A stretch of 64,000 bases of DNA. Origin: Clytia hemisphaerica. Its lineage: Eukaryota; Cnidaria; Hydrozoa; Leptothecata; Clytiidae. Where the stretch lies: contig CACVBU010000865.1 of assembly GCA_902728285.1 (NCBI GenBank), forward strand, positions 1,579,044 to 1,643,043, given 5' to 3'. Positions 1 through 12,700 of the stretch are shown one piece after another; positions within the stretch are counted from its first letter, which is position 1, and each line of letters starts with the position of its first letter. The notes under the pieces were generated by a model that worked only from the letters and a program-made list of their open reading frames with translations, searched no databases and was not told the DNA's origin. The position numbers and the translations under genes were made by a program.

Positions 1-17
1 TTTAGGAAGGATTAGCA

Positions 18-172
18 CAGTCAACTCTCTCTAACTCGAACTTCTGCTTTTCGAACTTTTGTACAATTTGAATTCGAATTTTGGTCCCCCTCAGCTAGAA
101 AATCGCATTAAATACTCTCCGTAATCTGAATTTTTGTACAACTCGAAGATCGGCGAATTAGAGAGTCAACTG
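18..172. repeat. MITE with CAGTCAACTCTCT ends (pogo/Tigger-like)
   Basis: The stretch begins CAGTCAACTCTCT and ends AGAGAGTCAACTG, a terminal inverted repeat of about 13 bp. The interior is AT-rich with repeated ...CGAA-TT... words. Related ends recur at 13492-13608, 17706-17873 and 47424-47607. CAG...CTG ends and TA target sites (shown at the later copies) fit pogo/Tigger-type elements. No protein is encoded. Confidence 0.6.
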
Positions 173-362
173 AATAAAACTTTCCAATTTTTTCTGCTGT
201 CTTCAAAACTCTCCATCTCTCTCTCTGGCTTTTTTTTCGGTTGAAAGACGCATTTGGATTTACAGAATACGAAGGAAAAAAAAGAATTTTAAACAGCATT
301 TTATGATAATTTGCACTGTAATTAGAGGAAAATATCTATCATGCTCAATTAGAAAAAATAAA

Positions 363-407
363 CCCAGCTGACACACAACGTTGAAACAACGTTGTGTGCC
401 AGCTGGG
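363..407. repeat. Foldback repeat, CCCAGCTG...CAACGTT family
   Basis: A near-perfect palindrome of 45 bp built from CCCAGCTGACACACAACGTT and its reverse complement. The same end sequence occurs at 5731-5828, 44746-44822 and 63542-63639, so it is a dispersed foldback family. Confidence 0.7.
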
Positions 408-493
408 AAAGGTGCCAACGCTAATATTTCTAGGAAATTGAGTTTGTCTAAATTTTAGCAAATTTCACAATTTTCTCACATCACAGCGTGCAG

Positions 494-774
494 GTTGGAT
501 AATGTGACGGTGACGGCAAAAAGAGTGAATGCGCAAATATGCATTCAAAAAGCATCCTACCCCGACAATCCTCTTCTTTCAATTTTAAAGACCTTCCCTC
601 AAGCCGCCAAATATTGTGGTGAATTACAAGGAGAGTTGTTACAATTTCCATCGCAAGCTGCTTACGATATTTTGGCTGACTTTATTACGGCAGACGAAGA
701 CTTGAAAAATATTGGAACGGTGCACTTAGGTGGTCACGATTTTGGTGTTGAAGGCCAAGTTCTATGGTTAGATG
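494..774 (+). CDS. Gene 1 exon 1 in window: CTLD1, N-terminal part
   Basis: Acceptor ...GCGTGCAG before 494, donor GTAAGT at 775. The first base completes an upstream codon, so at least one exon precedes it. The encoded segment contains AAKYCGELQGELLQFPS and ends HLGGHDFGVEG..LWLDG, the usual CTLD pattern of a Cys-bearing helix followed by WxDG. The exon ends in phase 1 inside the Gly of DG, a position reused in CTLD3 and CTLD4. Confidence 0.88.
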
Positions 775-3700
775 GTAAGTGCTCCTCACTGATATTTGTA
801 AAGCTCGAAGGGCTAGATAGGCAACTTTAAGCTCTCTCCAGCAAAAATAATTGAAGCAAAAATTTGACTTTTTAAACTTCGTGTCGATGGATAGGATCTA
901 GCATTTTAATTGTTTTCGAAGCGCGAGATCAAAAAAAGTAGGCGGTAAATGCTATTTCGCATCTCTCAAACCAGTGAAATTCTGTGTTGTCACAATACTA
1001 CCAAACTTGCCTCACTTTTCGATAAAGACCCTGGATGTATATTATATATTCATATTTTTCGAGTATTGCATACTCTTAGGTTCAAAATAAACGGGCATCC
1101 CCCGCTTGTTAATTTTTCAAAAAATTTCCAACCCCTCCGGACCTTATTAGGACTCCCCATTTATTAATTTTTAAGAATATTTTCAGCTGTCAATGAGAAG
1201 GCCCAAAATAGCCTGGTTTTAGTCTATATTTACCTTATTTTTGGGTTTTCAGAAGTACAATTTCCAGCCCCCCCCCCGGCAATTAGCCCCCCCCCCCCCC
1301 GTTTATTTGGAACCTAAGAGTAATGGTTCGCCATTCAAAAAATCCCGGAGTTAGCAGCTATCATTCCGGCTGTTTCATTTTAATTATAATGTTGATTTCA
1401 TTTTTCTTTAAAGGTACTAATGGAACAGAATTAACCATTCAATATACTAATGGTCTAACGATAAATGTCCTGTCCTACCTCACAACCACTAGAACTGTGG
1501 GCTGGGCTAGTGCCACAGCAAGTATTCCTTTCATCTGCCAATGGAAACGAGGTGATTATGTTTATCTAATCGGGGAAAACTTCGTCGGGGAAAAGTGACG
1601 AAATTTTGGACAAGTTATGAATATTTTCCCCGGCGAATTTTTCCCCGATAAGGTATCAAAGGAGCATGTTTGCAAACATTGAATTTTAAGTCCGAAGGGC
1701 TATATAGTGGAATCTTCAATCTTTTCCCAAGGAAGTGTAGCTTTTTAAGATTTTCGTGCTTTTAATGACGGATAGAATCTAGCGCTTTCTTTGTTTTCAC
1801 GTGGCCCATCTGGCGATGGATTTTACTTTTTATCTAGCGTTTTTGTAAAAACATCGCAGGAGATTCGCTCTGGATAGGAACGAGTGGTTTATTTTTCATC
1901 CAATGGGTTTCAATCCAATCCTTCAGGATGTTATCTCAAAGGGAGTGACGGCCGCCAAACATTAGGGCTAGCATAGAAATTGATTTGATACGTACGTATT
2001 TGGTACGGTATTGGGCTATCTAATCTCATAACGTATCATCCATTCTGCGCACACCATTCTTTACTCTTAAGAAATGTGGCGATTGCAATGAATGGAGTCT
2101 ATATACGGCGTTTGTATGTCATTATATGTTTTGCTTGCAACTTGCGATTCGAGGAGGGTCTGGAACGCTTTGCAACTTTTATACATATACAGAAACGTGC
2201 TAACGCGGAGTAATCAAAATCTACTCGGGGAAATTTTCACCAGTGATAGATACTGACCATCTAAGACAGTTTGCGAAATTTCACTTAGTCAGTCAGACAC
2301 GTGGGCGGTGGTTTCGATTTTGCTTTTAAAATTTGGCTGCAAGCTTGTATTATCAATATACCTAAAGGCTACTTAGACTACACAATATATTGACGAACAA
2401 TATTCAACAATATAGTTTTCGGACCGTAATGTACGAAGTAAAAATCAGGTACTCTATTATAAAAAGGATTTTCTTTCTTTAAAAATCCCTCTATATTGTT
2501 GAAATATTGCAAATCGAGCTGACAATATATTGCGGACACCTTAACAATATATTGTCTGCACTCAGCAATATATCGTCAATAAATTGTTTAGTGTATGTAG
2601 CCCTTAACAATTTTTAAAATTTCAAGTCAATAGTCAATTTTCCAATCCTTAGATACAGTATCTTAAGGCTGATTTACACAAAAAGGGCAATTTTAAGCCT
2701 TTCTGTAAAATACACGATATCAAGGTGGAAAATATCGATTCTATGCTCAAAAAATACATGTCACATGGAGTTGCCATGGAGTTGGGGGGGGGGCACCCCA
2801 AGATACTCAAAGAGTCAAAACTCGTGTAACTTATGGCATGTCCAAAATGACCAATAAGTTTGGCTCAGAAAATAGGAGACCTTTGGCGTAGCCCTAAAAG
2901 GTTATTCTTCAGTCTCAGCGGAGTTTATAAAGAAGCTTTTCCGTTTCAAAATTCTGAACGCAGTCACCAAAATTTCAAGAATAGGTGCAAATCAAATCTG
3001 CTGCAGATGGTTTCAGAAGAAAAACCTTGTTTTGACCTATGGATTCATAATGAATTTCTATCATTCATTTTTAGACAGGAGTAAGTGTGCTTTATTGGGT
3101 GGATATCAGTTCGGTGATCGGTGCTTTCGACATCTCTCGGTGAAAAATGGAGCTAAATATTCGGCTGATGGCTTATGTACAGAATGGCATACAGATGCTA
3201 CACTATTTACGCCACTTGAGACCCCCAAAGAGATGAGTTTTCTACAAAAATCCTTAAAAGATGTAGGCGTGAGTAAAGTATGGATGGGCGCTACATATGA
3301 CGTGGACACGTGGGTTTGGGCGGATTCTGTTTCACGTCCTAATTTATTGCAGCCGCCGTCGGCTCCGTTGTTTCTTGACACCTGTGCAATGCTCGATGTT
3401 AATGCGTCGCCAAGCGCTATTTACACCACTTTCATTTGTATTGATCCGTTCTCGGCCTATGATATACTGTGTCAATTGTCAAGTAAGTTTTTTTTTTTAC
3501 GTTTGTTTGTTTATATCCTAACTTCAACTGATACACGATTTTTTTTATAAGAATGGTGTAAATCCATTTCATCGTGAATATTCTTAACTTTTTTGGGAAA
3601 ATCATCCTAAAATATTCTTACAGCATTCAGCATTACACCATTCTTATAAAAAAAATCGTGTATCAGTTGAAGTTTAGACTAGATTTAACATTTAGTACAA

Positions 3701-6700
3701 ACGCCTCCAGCATAAATTGGCGTTTTTGTGAAAGGAGTGAGCCTTACAATGGACAATTTGAAAAGGCTCTAAAAATGACATTTTTAGCTTGAGTAGCCAT
3801 GATGGTGATTCTTAGTTTAGTCTTAGTTTTTTGGCAATTTTCATCATGGGCATTCTTATAAAGTGTATTCTTATAAAAAAACGTGTATTCCGATGGGGGA
3901 TTGGTGGTAGCCCACGCTAAAGCTCTAAAGGAGCGGGTCAATTTCCCATCAGAGAGGAATGATAGTCGGCCTTACATGTGCCACATCCCCAGTCGGGTTC
4001 AATAACCCTCGGGCGTAAGTCTGAAAATATTTCGGTTGGTCTGGCCAATTCCTGAAAATTTTATTTATTTATTATTATAGTAATGAGGGAATTTCGGGAT
4101 AAATTTCCCGAGGTCAATTTTGAAAACTTTTGAAATTTTGAAATTTAAAACATTTCGAAATTTGACCGAGGGTAATTTATCCAGAATTTCACGAAAACAA
4201 GCATGGGATTCCTGGTTAATCTCATGGTTTTGATTGAAATTGTAACAATTCTGAAAGACGTCAATTTAACACTGGAAATCAATCTGAAAATTTAAAAAGA
4301 GGTCTCAAAAAGTCATAAAAACGCAAATCGAGTTTTAATTGGATAGTATTCCATTTACTTAAGCCTTTGAAGTTAGTAGGAGATAGTAGGTATAGTAAGA
4401 AAGTCGAAAAAGGTGATGAATTTCCAAACGATGAAAATTTCACTTTTGCGGGAAATCACAAAGTCTAGGAGGGAAATTACAAAAGCTAGGAGGGAAATTA
4501 CAAGTTCGCGGGAAATTACAAATGAACGTAAGCAAAAACGTCAATCGAATTTCAATCAACCATGAGATTACATAAGTAAGTCTAATCAAATCCAACTATA
4601 ATAATTTCGGGATGAGCTGGAGTTTTTACAAGATACTTCACTAATTGGTCATTTAAAGTGATAGAAATGACGCGTTCTTTAGAAAAAGTAATAAGATTCT
4701 TTTATCACATCTTAACGACCAACCAAATCAAATAAGAGCTTGTAAAAACTCCAGCTTGTCCCATAATTTCGGATCCATAATTTCTAAGATAAGAGTAAAA
4801 ATTACAATAAAAAATCTGACTATGTACAGGTTTTACAGGTGCATATGGGTAAAATCGTGTTTAGAGCATTTTAAAATAGAAAAGTTGCATAAATTTTATA
4901 TTTTTAATGGGCAAAGCAAGGATTTATTATACACTGGATATACAAGTAACAGATTTTTGCCGATTTCTCGTGTACTAGCTATGTCCGCAGTAATGATGTT
5001 ATTGTTCACTCTCCTTCCCTCATTAAATGGTTTTTCGAAACACTCTTATTGCATTTCTTATCGAAAATCACTCATCCAATTCCCAAAAGAGACTTAAAAC
5101 TTTCCTGTGAGAGTCAGATTCTTCCACTTAATTGGTAATTATAAGTCGTTATGACGTGAGAAAGATGCAAAAGACGTGTTGTGTATAAGAAATTTAATGT
5201 TGACACCGGAAATTTTCAAACATCAACCTCAAAAAAACCACCTTGCCACCACGTGCCTCCAAAGGATTTTCATATCACAGTTGAGCCAAGACACTCAAGT
5301 CTTATGTATGTTAACTTAAGCTCTTCTGGGGACAGTCTTGGAAAGATATTTCCAATTGAAAATTTCGTGTCACTATAAGTTTTGTCTGAATTTCTTGTCT
5401 AATGATGTTTTTCTCACATTAGATTTCACAAATGTATCCAGCTCGGAATGCCAGCCTTACTTTCAAACTTTTTTTCTGCAAATATGCAAAAAGAGAGGGC
5501 AAGAGAACTTTTTAAAAATAAGACTGATATTAAACATTTTTAAAAATCAGACATCTTCGAGCCGCCATGACAGTTGTCCTTTGCGGACAAAGCTAGAACA
5601 TCAATTGTTTTCTGAAACAATGAAAATACAATGATTGCTCTCCATCGTTTTATGAGTCGTTTATCCAGTGTATAATAAATCTTTGGGCAAAGGTAAACGA
5701 AGAGTGGTGAGTGGGTTTCAAGACTTAAAACCCGGACGGCACACAACGTCAAAATAACATCCATTTGACATTCACAACGTCCAAATAACGTTATTTGAAC
5801 GTTAAAACAACGTTGTGTGCCAGCTAGGAACCCTTTCTGCGAAATTCCGTAATCTAAACTTTCCAGATGTTGAATATTTTCCCGACCGTCATAGATCTTT
5901 AATGTGTCGGATGAACATTTCTGCATAGGGTGCCTTATATCCCCTACCCTATTTGGTTTTAGGGCGCCCTGGAGGGCGGCCTAAGTAGTTAGGTAGACTA
6001 GGTTTTAGAGTCGAAAATTTCTGTACACGTTAATAAGTTGTTGCAATATTCCAGGTTTGAATTTTTTAAGCCAATTAACGTTACAATCATGGTCATAATT
6101 TTTAAGAAAAGAGGGAAATTCTCGCGAAATCTTATAGCCACAATCGATTTGGAAGCGCTCTAACTTATGTTGGAAGGGTAGAGTTTTAACATAAGACTTA
6201 AGGCTTAGGACCTTAGGATCTGAGGATCCAAAAGTTCAAAAATATTCCAATAAGGCTCATCATATAGCCTGGAAGTCTATAAACCCATGCCAAATTGAAA
6301 CATCCGATTGAATTTAAGAGATGGCCCAAAATCGAGTTTCTCGCCCGAACTCCAAATTTCGAAAAACGAGGAAATAAGCTTAATTCTCAATAGATTTTGA
6401 CCATGATTGTAGTTTTGGGGATCGTCTTGGTGGCATTCTGTTATCTTTATTTTTCGACGTTTTGTTTATGCCAGTAATCTATCGTCCTTCTGTGTTTCTG
6501 TCATGAGTTTTTCCCTCAATGATTTTCTTTGTTTACCCAAAAGGTGTAAAAATGTACTAAGTATTTCAGGTGTCATATAAAAACTCAGAGTTACACTCTA
6601 CTTTCCAACTGTAGTTTAAGGCGCTTTAAAAAGATTTTTGGTGTTTAGATTTTCACCGGGAAATCCCCGTTGTCTCAAATGTTTTGTCCATAATTGTAGT

Positions 6701-9700
6701 ACCTCACCAGATTTGTGATTTTCTGGAAAAATGGAAGCCTTTCAATTGTTTTTTTACACACATTGGATTTTTTTCGTTACTGCAAGAGCTTCAAAAGCTG
6801 CGACGTGACGCCAAAAAATTGAACGAAAGAATCGGAAAGTGGAATAGACGTTACTGCGTAAAGAAAACCGTGACATTTATTATAAGCTAAGGTGAACTCC
6901 AGAATAAACGTTCGTCTGACTTGTATCTGACTTTATTGCTCGAAAATTCAGAAACGTGTTTTTATTTTGATTTATAGTTAGTGATAGTGAAAGCAGCACT
7001 ACAACGACCACACCTGCTGGAACTACAACAACCACACCTGCTGGAACTACAACGACCACAACCGATGAAATTACAACGACCACACCTGCTGGAACTACAA
7101 CGACCACACCTGTTGAAGCTGATGGAATAACAACAACTGCTGCTGATAGAATCACCACTGAAGCACCTTCAACGGCAACGACCACTCCTGGCACTACAAT
7201 AGGTAAGCGAACCAGTTACACACATGTACGTAGAATTTAACTTAAAACCTTCAGGGATGGCGAATTTCCCTAAGCCAACGATACGTATTGTTTTAAGGTC
7301 TTAAGTGAAGTTTGTTTACTTTCAAAACGTTTTGAACGAAAGGAAAAGTTTCTTAAGCTTTTTTCACATGTACGTAAAGTTTTACTTAAGACCTTGAGGA
7401 ATGGGGAATTTTCTTAAGCTTACGTATTGTTTCAAGGCCTTTTTCATAAAAACAATACTTAAGCTTATGAACATTCCCCACATGTCAAAAAGCCCGTTCG
7501 AAACGTTTTGAACATAAGCAAACTACATAGGCTTAGGGGAATTCCCCAGTACTGAGTCTTAAGTAAAATTCTACAAGCATCTGATGCACGTAAAATCTTC
7601 GTTATGTTTTTTCACATGTACGTGAAGACCTTACGGAAGATAGTTCGTAAGACTGTCTTTTGGGAATTTCCCCATTACGTGACTTTTCCTTCTGTTTCAA
7701 AACATTTTGAAAGCAAGCAGGAAAGTTGATTTTATTTTGTTTTTTTTTCAGCCCCGGTGAATGGCTATTGGACTGATTTCGAATTATATGAAGATTCAAA
7801 ATGTTCAAAAACTTGTGGACTTGGAATCATTCTTAAGAAGGGCGTTTGTGTACCGCCCGTGGGAAATGGCGCCCCGTGTGACCCAGGGCTTGACATAAAA
7901 GCGTTTGATTGCAATCCACATGCATGTCCAGGTGAGGATACACGTTTTTTTATAAGAACATCAAAAAATTTTAAGCCTTGAGATTTTCTTAACTTTTTGG
8001 GTTTTAAGCCTAATATCGTTCTTAACATGTTCTTATTTTCACTAATTTAGAGTATTTTTGTCCATTTTCCATTTTTTTTACAGTCTACAAAGCCTTAAAA
8101 TGTTCTTTACTTGTTCTTAAGATTGTGACCATCGAAGCCTTATGTTCTTATAAAAAAAGGGGAGAATGATACATTTTTTACGTTTTTTAGAAAAAAGTAT
8201 AAGAACATAGGGATTCGAGGCAACACATTAAACAAAAATGCAAGACCATCCTCTTTGCTTATCACATATGGTTTAAGAGAACGACAAATTACGCATGCGT
8301 ATTACAATGGAAGGAGCCTACTGCTTTCTATCTACCTACATATGTTTACAGTTATTTTTCTTTTCCATTTTAGAGCCTTGTGATTTGCCGAATTCACCTC
8401 CGGGTTTTTTCAAATTCGGATCCAAATGTATCAAGATTGAGGAAGAAAATGTGACTTTGAACTATGTGGAAGGTAGAACAATTATTTTATTACAGCTTTT
8501 AGCTATTACCATAAGGGTATAAATTTTCGCGGGGATTATATTTCGCGAATTTTCGCGAATTTCGCCTTTCTCGTGAAATATAATCCCTCGCGAAAATTCT
8601 CAAAGTCTCATCTGTCGCTAAATTTGCGAAATTAAATCCTCACAAAAATTTACATTTGAAGTAAGTCCCGCGAAAATTAAATTATTTCGGGAGGGAAGCT
8701 GTCTCGCGAAAATTAGTTGCCGCGAAAATTAATTCCCTTAATTTCCGGCCGTAGTCGCGCGGTCGGGCGCGTGCCACTTTATTATTTAACCCCCCCCCTA
8801 AACTCGATTCAATCCTTTTTTTACACTTTTTCTTTTGTCTTTAGGTGCAAAAAAAGACTGGGACTGTTTTAGGGTAGTAAAACGGACAAAAAAATGCCCG
8901 CGCGGCAATTGGCGGCTACGGTCGAAAAGGTGTATTGGTACCCTATTAGTAACACTATATACTTTGATTTAGGTGTACATACACCCTCATAACAGCTTAT
9001 CGTTGGTTCAAGAGAAATCCAGGGAGAAAGAGCGGCGCTCTCCCCTATCTTCGGGTAGATAGCTATCGAAAGATGACTTCGGGTCGCCTGCGACTGCGGT
9101 TGCAAACTTACTATACTGCTACTATTAATATGAGTAATATATATCGTTTAGGTTTGGCACATTGCGCAAAGGAATATGGTGGAGAACTACTGACGTTGCA
9201 TTCAGCGGAAGAAACGACGAAAATATTCGACTATGTCGGTAATGTCGATAATTTTTTAACGGCTAGTACCGACAAACTTCAACAAGGGATACTTACTTGG
9301 CAAGACGGTAAGAAAAACGTATATAATTATTTTTTTTCGCATAAGTCCTGAATGGTACAGGATAGTAAGCCGCTGTCATCCACTAACGGATTCATGCTCC
9401 TTATACTACCTGTGGTTTTGTAGATCTTTCTTTGAATCGCCTAAGTACGTATCAAATCCGCACCACTAGATCCAGTCCCTTTTCGGAGAAAAACAAACAG
9501 ACAACCAGGACCAATTGACCAATTAAAAAGAAACTCTCAAGGGATTTGTAGTCGTTATAACTGGGTTTCTTTTATATATTTGCAGGATTTTCTGGCTCTC
9601 CAGTCGATTATATCACGCAGTCACCTGGAGATAATAAACATTGCCTCCGATTGAACGGAGAAAGGCAAATGCTTGAATGGTCTCGATGTGGCAATAAGGT

Positions 9701-12700
9701 TAATCGTGTTATATGTCAACTAAGAGAAGGTAAGTTCCTCATTGGGCTTTTCCAGAAAAAAAACCGTATACCCCCTATTGAGGAGGTCAATTTTTTTCCC
9801 AAGGGGGTAAAAGGTGTGATATGTGGTGGAAATCCATAGGGGTTACAAAAATCTGTCAAAAACAAATAGAATTCCATTGGGGTTACTCTTTAAATCAAAA
9901 CCTCTTTATCAATAAAACGCTACGTAATGTTGGGGAAATTCCCAAAAGACAGCCCTGTAAAGGAAAGTAGAGTTTTAACATTAGACTAAAGACTTAGGAC
10001 CTTCCAAATAATAAAAATCCAACGAAAGTACTGAAATTGCAATCCTTGCCCCAAGCTTCAAATTCTGAAAAAATTTCGACTGTATTTCATTGAAATTTAT
10101 TTTTCTCTCATTTCTGTTTTTTTTAGCAATGAGTGATTGCACGAAACAAAATGGCTTCCAATACAAAACAAAATGTTATCGAGAATTCAATGATGGTCAA
10201 CCAAGTCATGCTGAATCAGCAGATATATGTAAAGGCTGGAGTTCGACAGCGACGCTTTTTATGCCTGATAGTGGTGAAGAAATTGACTTTATTAAAGATT
10301 ACATGGCAGCAACAGAATATGCAGTATGGGTAGATGGGACTGACTTGGAAACTGAAGGATCACTGGTATGGAGAGACAGTAAGTTTGGTTCGTGGAATAC
10401 ACGTTTTTTCATACGAATATACTTTATAAGAATGTCTACGATGAAAAAAATTAAGAATGTGCTAAGAATATCACCATCATGGAATTTTGCTACTCAAGCT
10501 AAGAAGGCCATTTTAGAGCATTTTCAATTATGAATCGCCAATTACCCCCAAGTAAGGCTCATTCCTTTCACAAAAATTTTATGCTTGAGACGTATGTTAA
10601 ATCTAGTCTGAATTAGGATCCTAACCTAAGAATGCTGTAAGAATATTATAGGATGATTTTCCCAAAAAAGTTAAGAATATCCATAATGAAATGGATTTAC
10701 ACCATTCTTATAAAAAAAGCATGTACCGTATTACTTCGAATAAAACTCCGACTTCTTTTAAGGGGGGGGGGGGCTCGAATAAACGCCCCTCCTAAAAAAA
10801 TTATTGAATAAACGTCCCCTCAAATAAACGCCCCTTCGAATAATCGCCCCTTTAGGAGAGGGGCGTTGATTAAAAAGTTGTGACTTTAATACTTCAATAC
10901 CAGTGTTGACTGGGTTTGAAAAGGAAGATTTTAGTTATTTCTTGCAACCAGAGCAGTTTTCGATTCAATTTTAGTCGTTGAACCAAAGAAATTTTGCAAT
11001 AAAATCCTGATAAAGAACTGCTCTAAATACTCGACTTTAAAATAAAATAATTTAATAAACACCCCCTTCTTTTAAACGCCCCCCCCCTCGAAAAAACGCC
11101 CCTCCTAAAATCGAAAAAATTAAGTAATACGGTATACTTCACCGGGAAACCAAACACTGTGGTTTAACTTACTTTGAATTTGTTTACTGCACTCATACAA
11201 TTGAATCTTTAGTGAGTTAAAACATTACACGCTCTGATTTCATCCAAATCTGATGTCGTACCATGGCAAAGAATTTGGAACTTTTTCTATAGGGCTTTTC
11301 TATAAATTATGTGGGGGTGGAGAGGGTGTCAGTTTATGAGCAACCCCGACCCCCCCCCCCCGACAATCTTTGCACGCCAAATTTATGCTCTCATCACGAT
11401 TACAAAAATTGCCAAAATAAATTATTTATCATGCAAAAATAGCAAAAAATAGCCCGAATTACGCCCAAATTACGCCCGAATTAATCCACCTCAATATTTT
11501 TTCCTAACGGGCATCACGATTAAAACTTGACCAAGTCATCAAGCAAGTAAGGCCCCAATCACATCATCACACAAACCACCAAACTCTATGATGGTTTAGT
11601 TAATGGTTTATAAGGCATTTTGAACTGGAGGGGTCATTAAAAGATGTTCCATTTATAATGGGCTTTCCCAGAAAAAAAAACCGTACACCCCCTGTTGAGG
11701 AGGTAATTTTCTGTTCCTACGGGGTAAGGTTTGAAATGTTGCGGATTTTTAAAAATAAGCGGAATTTCATGGGGTATTGTTTGAAAACCCACAAAAATTC
11801 GGAATTCCAGAGGGTTTTGACCCTTAGGTTTCTTGGAATTCCAAGGGGGATGCAATATTTCAAGTTTGAATTCCAGGGGTAGCTCATGCAAAAGGTTGGA
11901 CCTCCTCAACAGGGGGTGTACGGTTTTTATCTGGAAAAGCCCAATTGAGGTTTGAGTTAAAGTGACTCCATTGTATTATTATTGCTACGACATTGGTACG
12001 ATTATTTTCCAACTAATTTTTAGGTCGAGTGCGAAATCATGTCACCATAGAAACTGGCTCAAACACAGTAGACAAAGATTGTCTTAAGTATTGGTTTAAA
12101 TTCCAATATAGCGTTTGTGAAAGCGATCAACCCCAATGGAAGAAAAAGACTTTGTGCCAAATTGGAACAGGTAAGATATTAGATTTTTACATACTCTTAG
12201 GTGCCAAATAAACGCCCCCCCCCCCCCCCCGCTTGTTAATTTTTCGATTTTTTTCCAACCCCCTCCCGGACCTTATTAGGACCCCCCCCCCGTTTATTAA
12301 TTTTTGAAAAAATTCCCAGCTACCAGAAGGAAAGTTCCTTGTTTTACTCTAAAAAGCCTAAATTTAGCCTATTTTGACCCTTTTTAGGGTTTTTTAAGGT
12401 CCATTTTCCAACCCCCCGGTAATTAGGTCCCCCCCGTTTATTTAATTTGAAAATTTTTTCCAACCCCCCCCCCCCCCCCCCCCCCCCTTTTATTTGGCAC
12501 CTAAGAGTATTTTTTTAGAGGGCCACTCGCATATCGATGTTTCCCGCGATTAACGTCATAACATCGTGTTTATGTATTTTCATTTTGAGGATGGTAGAGT
12601 GACTGAAGTGAATAGTTAAAAGGGCTGATTTACTGTCGTCCTTAGTCAGTCAGGTTTTAGCCATCAAAACCTAACTGTCTCCGTACGTAACATACACACA

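Noticed and set aside
4756..5097. 113-codon frame in intron 3
   Set aside because: It starts in a foldback arm and has no recognisable domain. CTLD2 is already complete and exon 4 joins it in phase.
6998..7117. Regularly spaced repeats as a CRISPR-like array
   Set aside because: They are tandem 24-nt coding units without spacers in an animal exon.
6880..7194. Minus-strand Val-rich frame
   Set aside because: It is the antisense of the Thr-rich exon 4 of gene 1, which has matching splice sites and phase.
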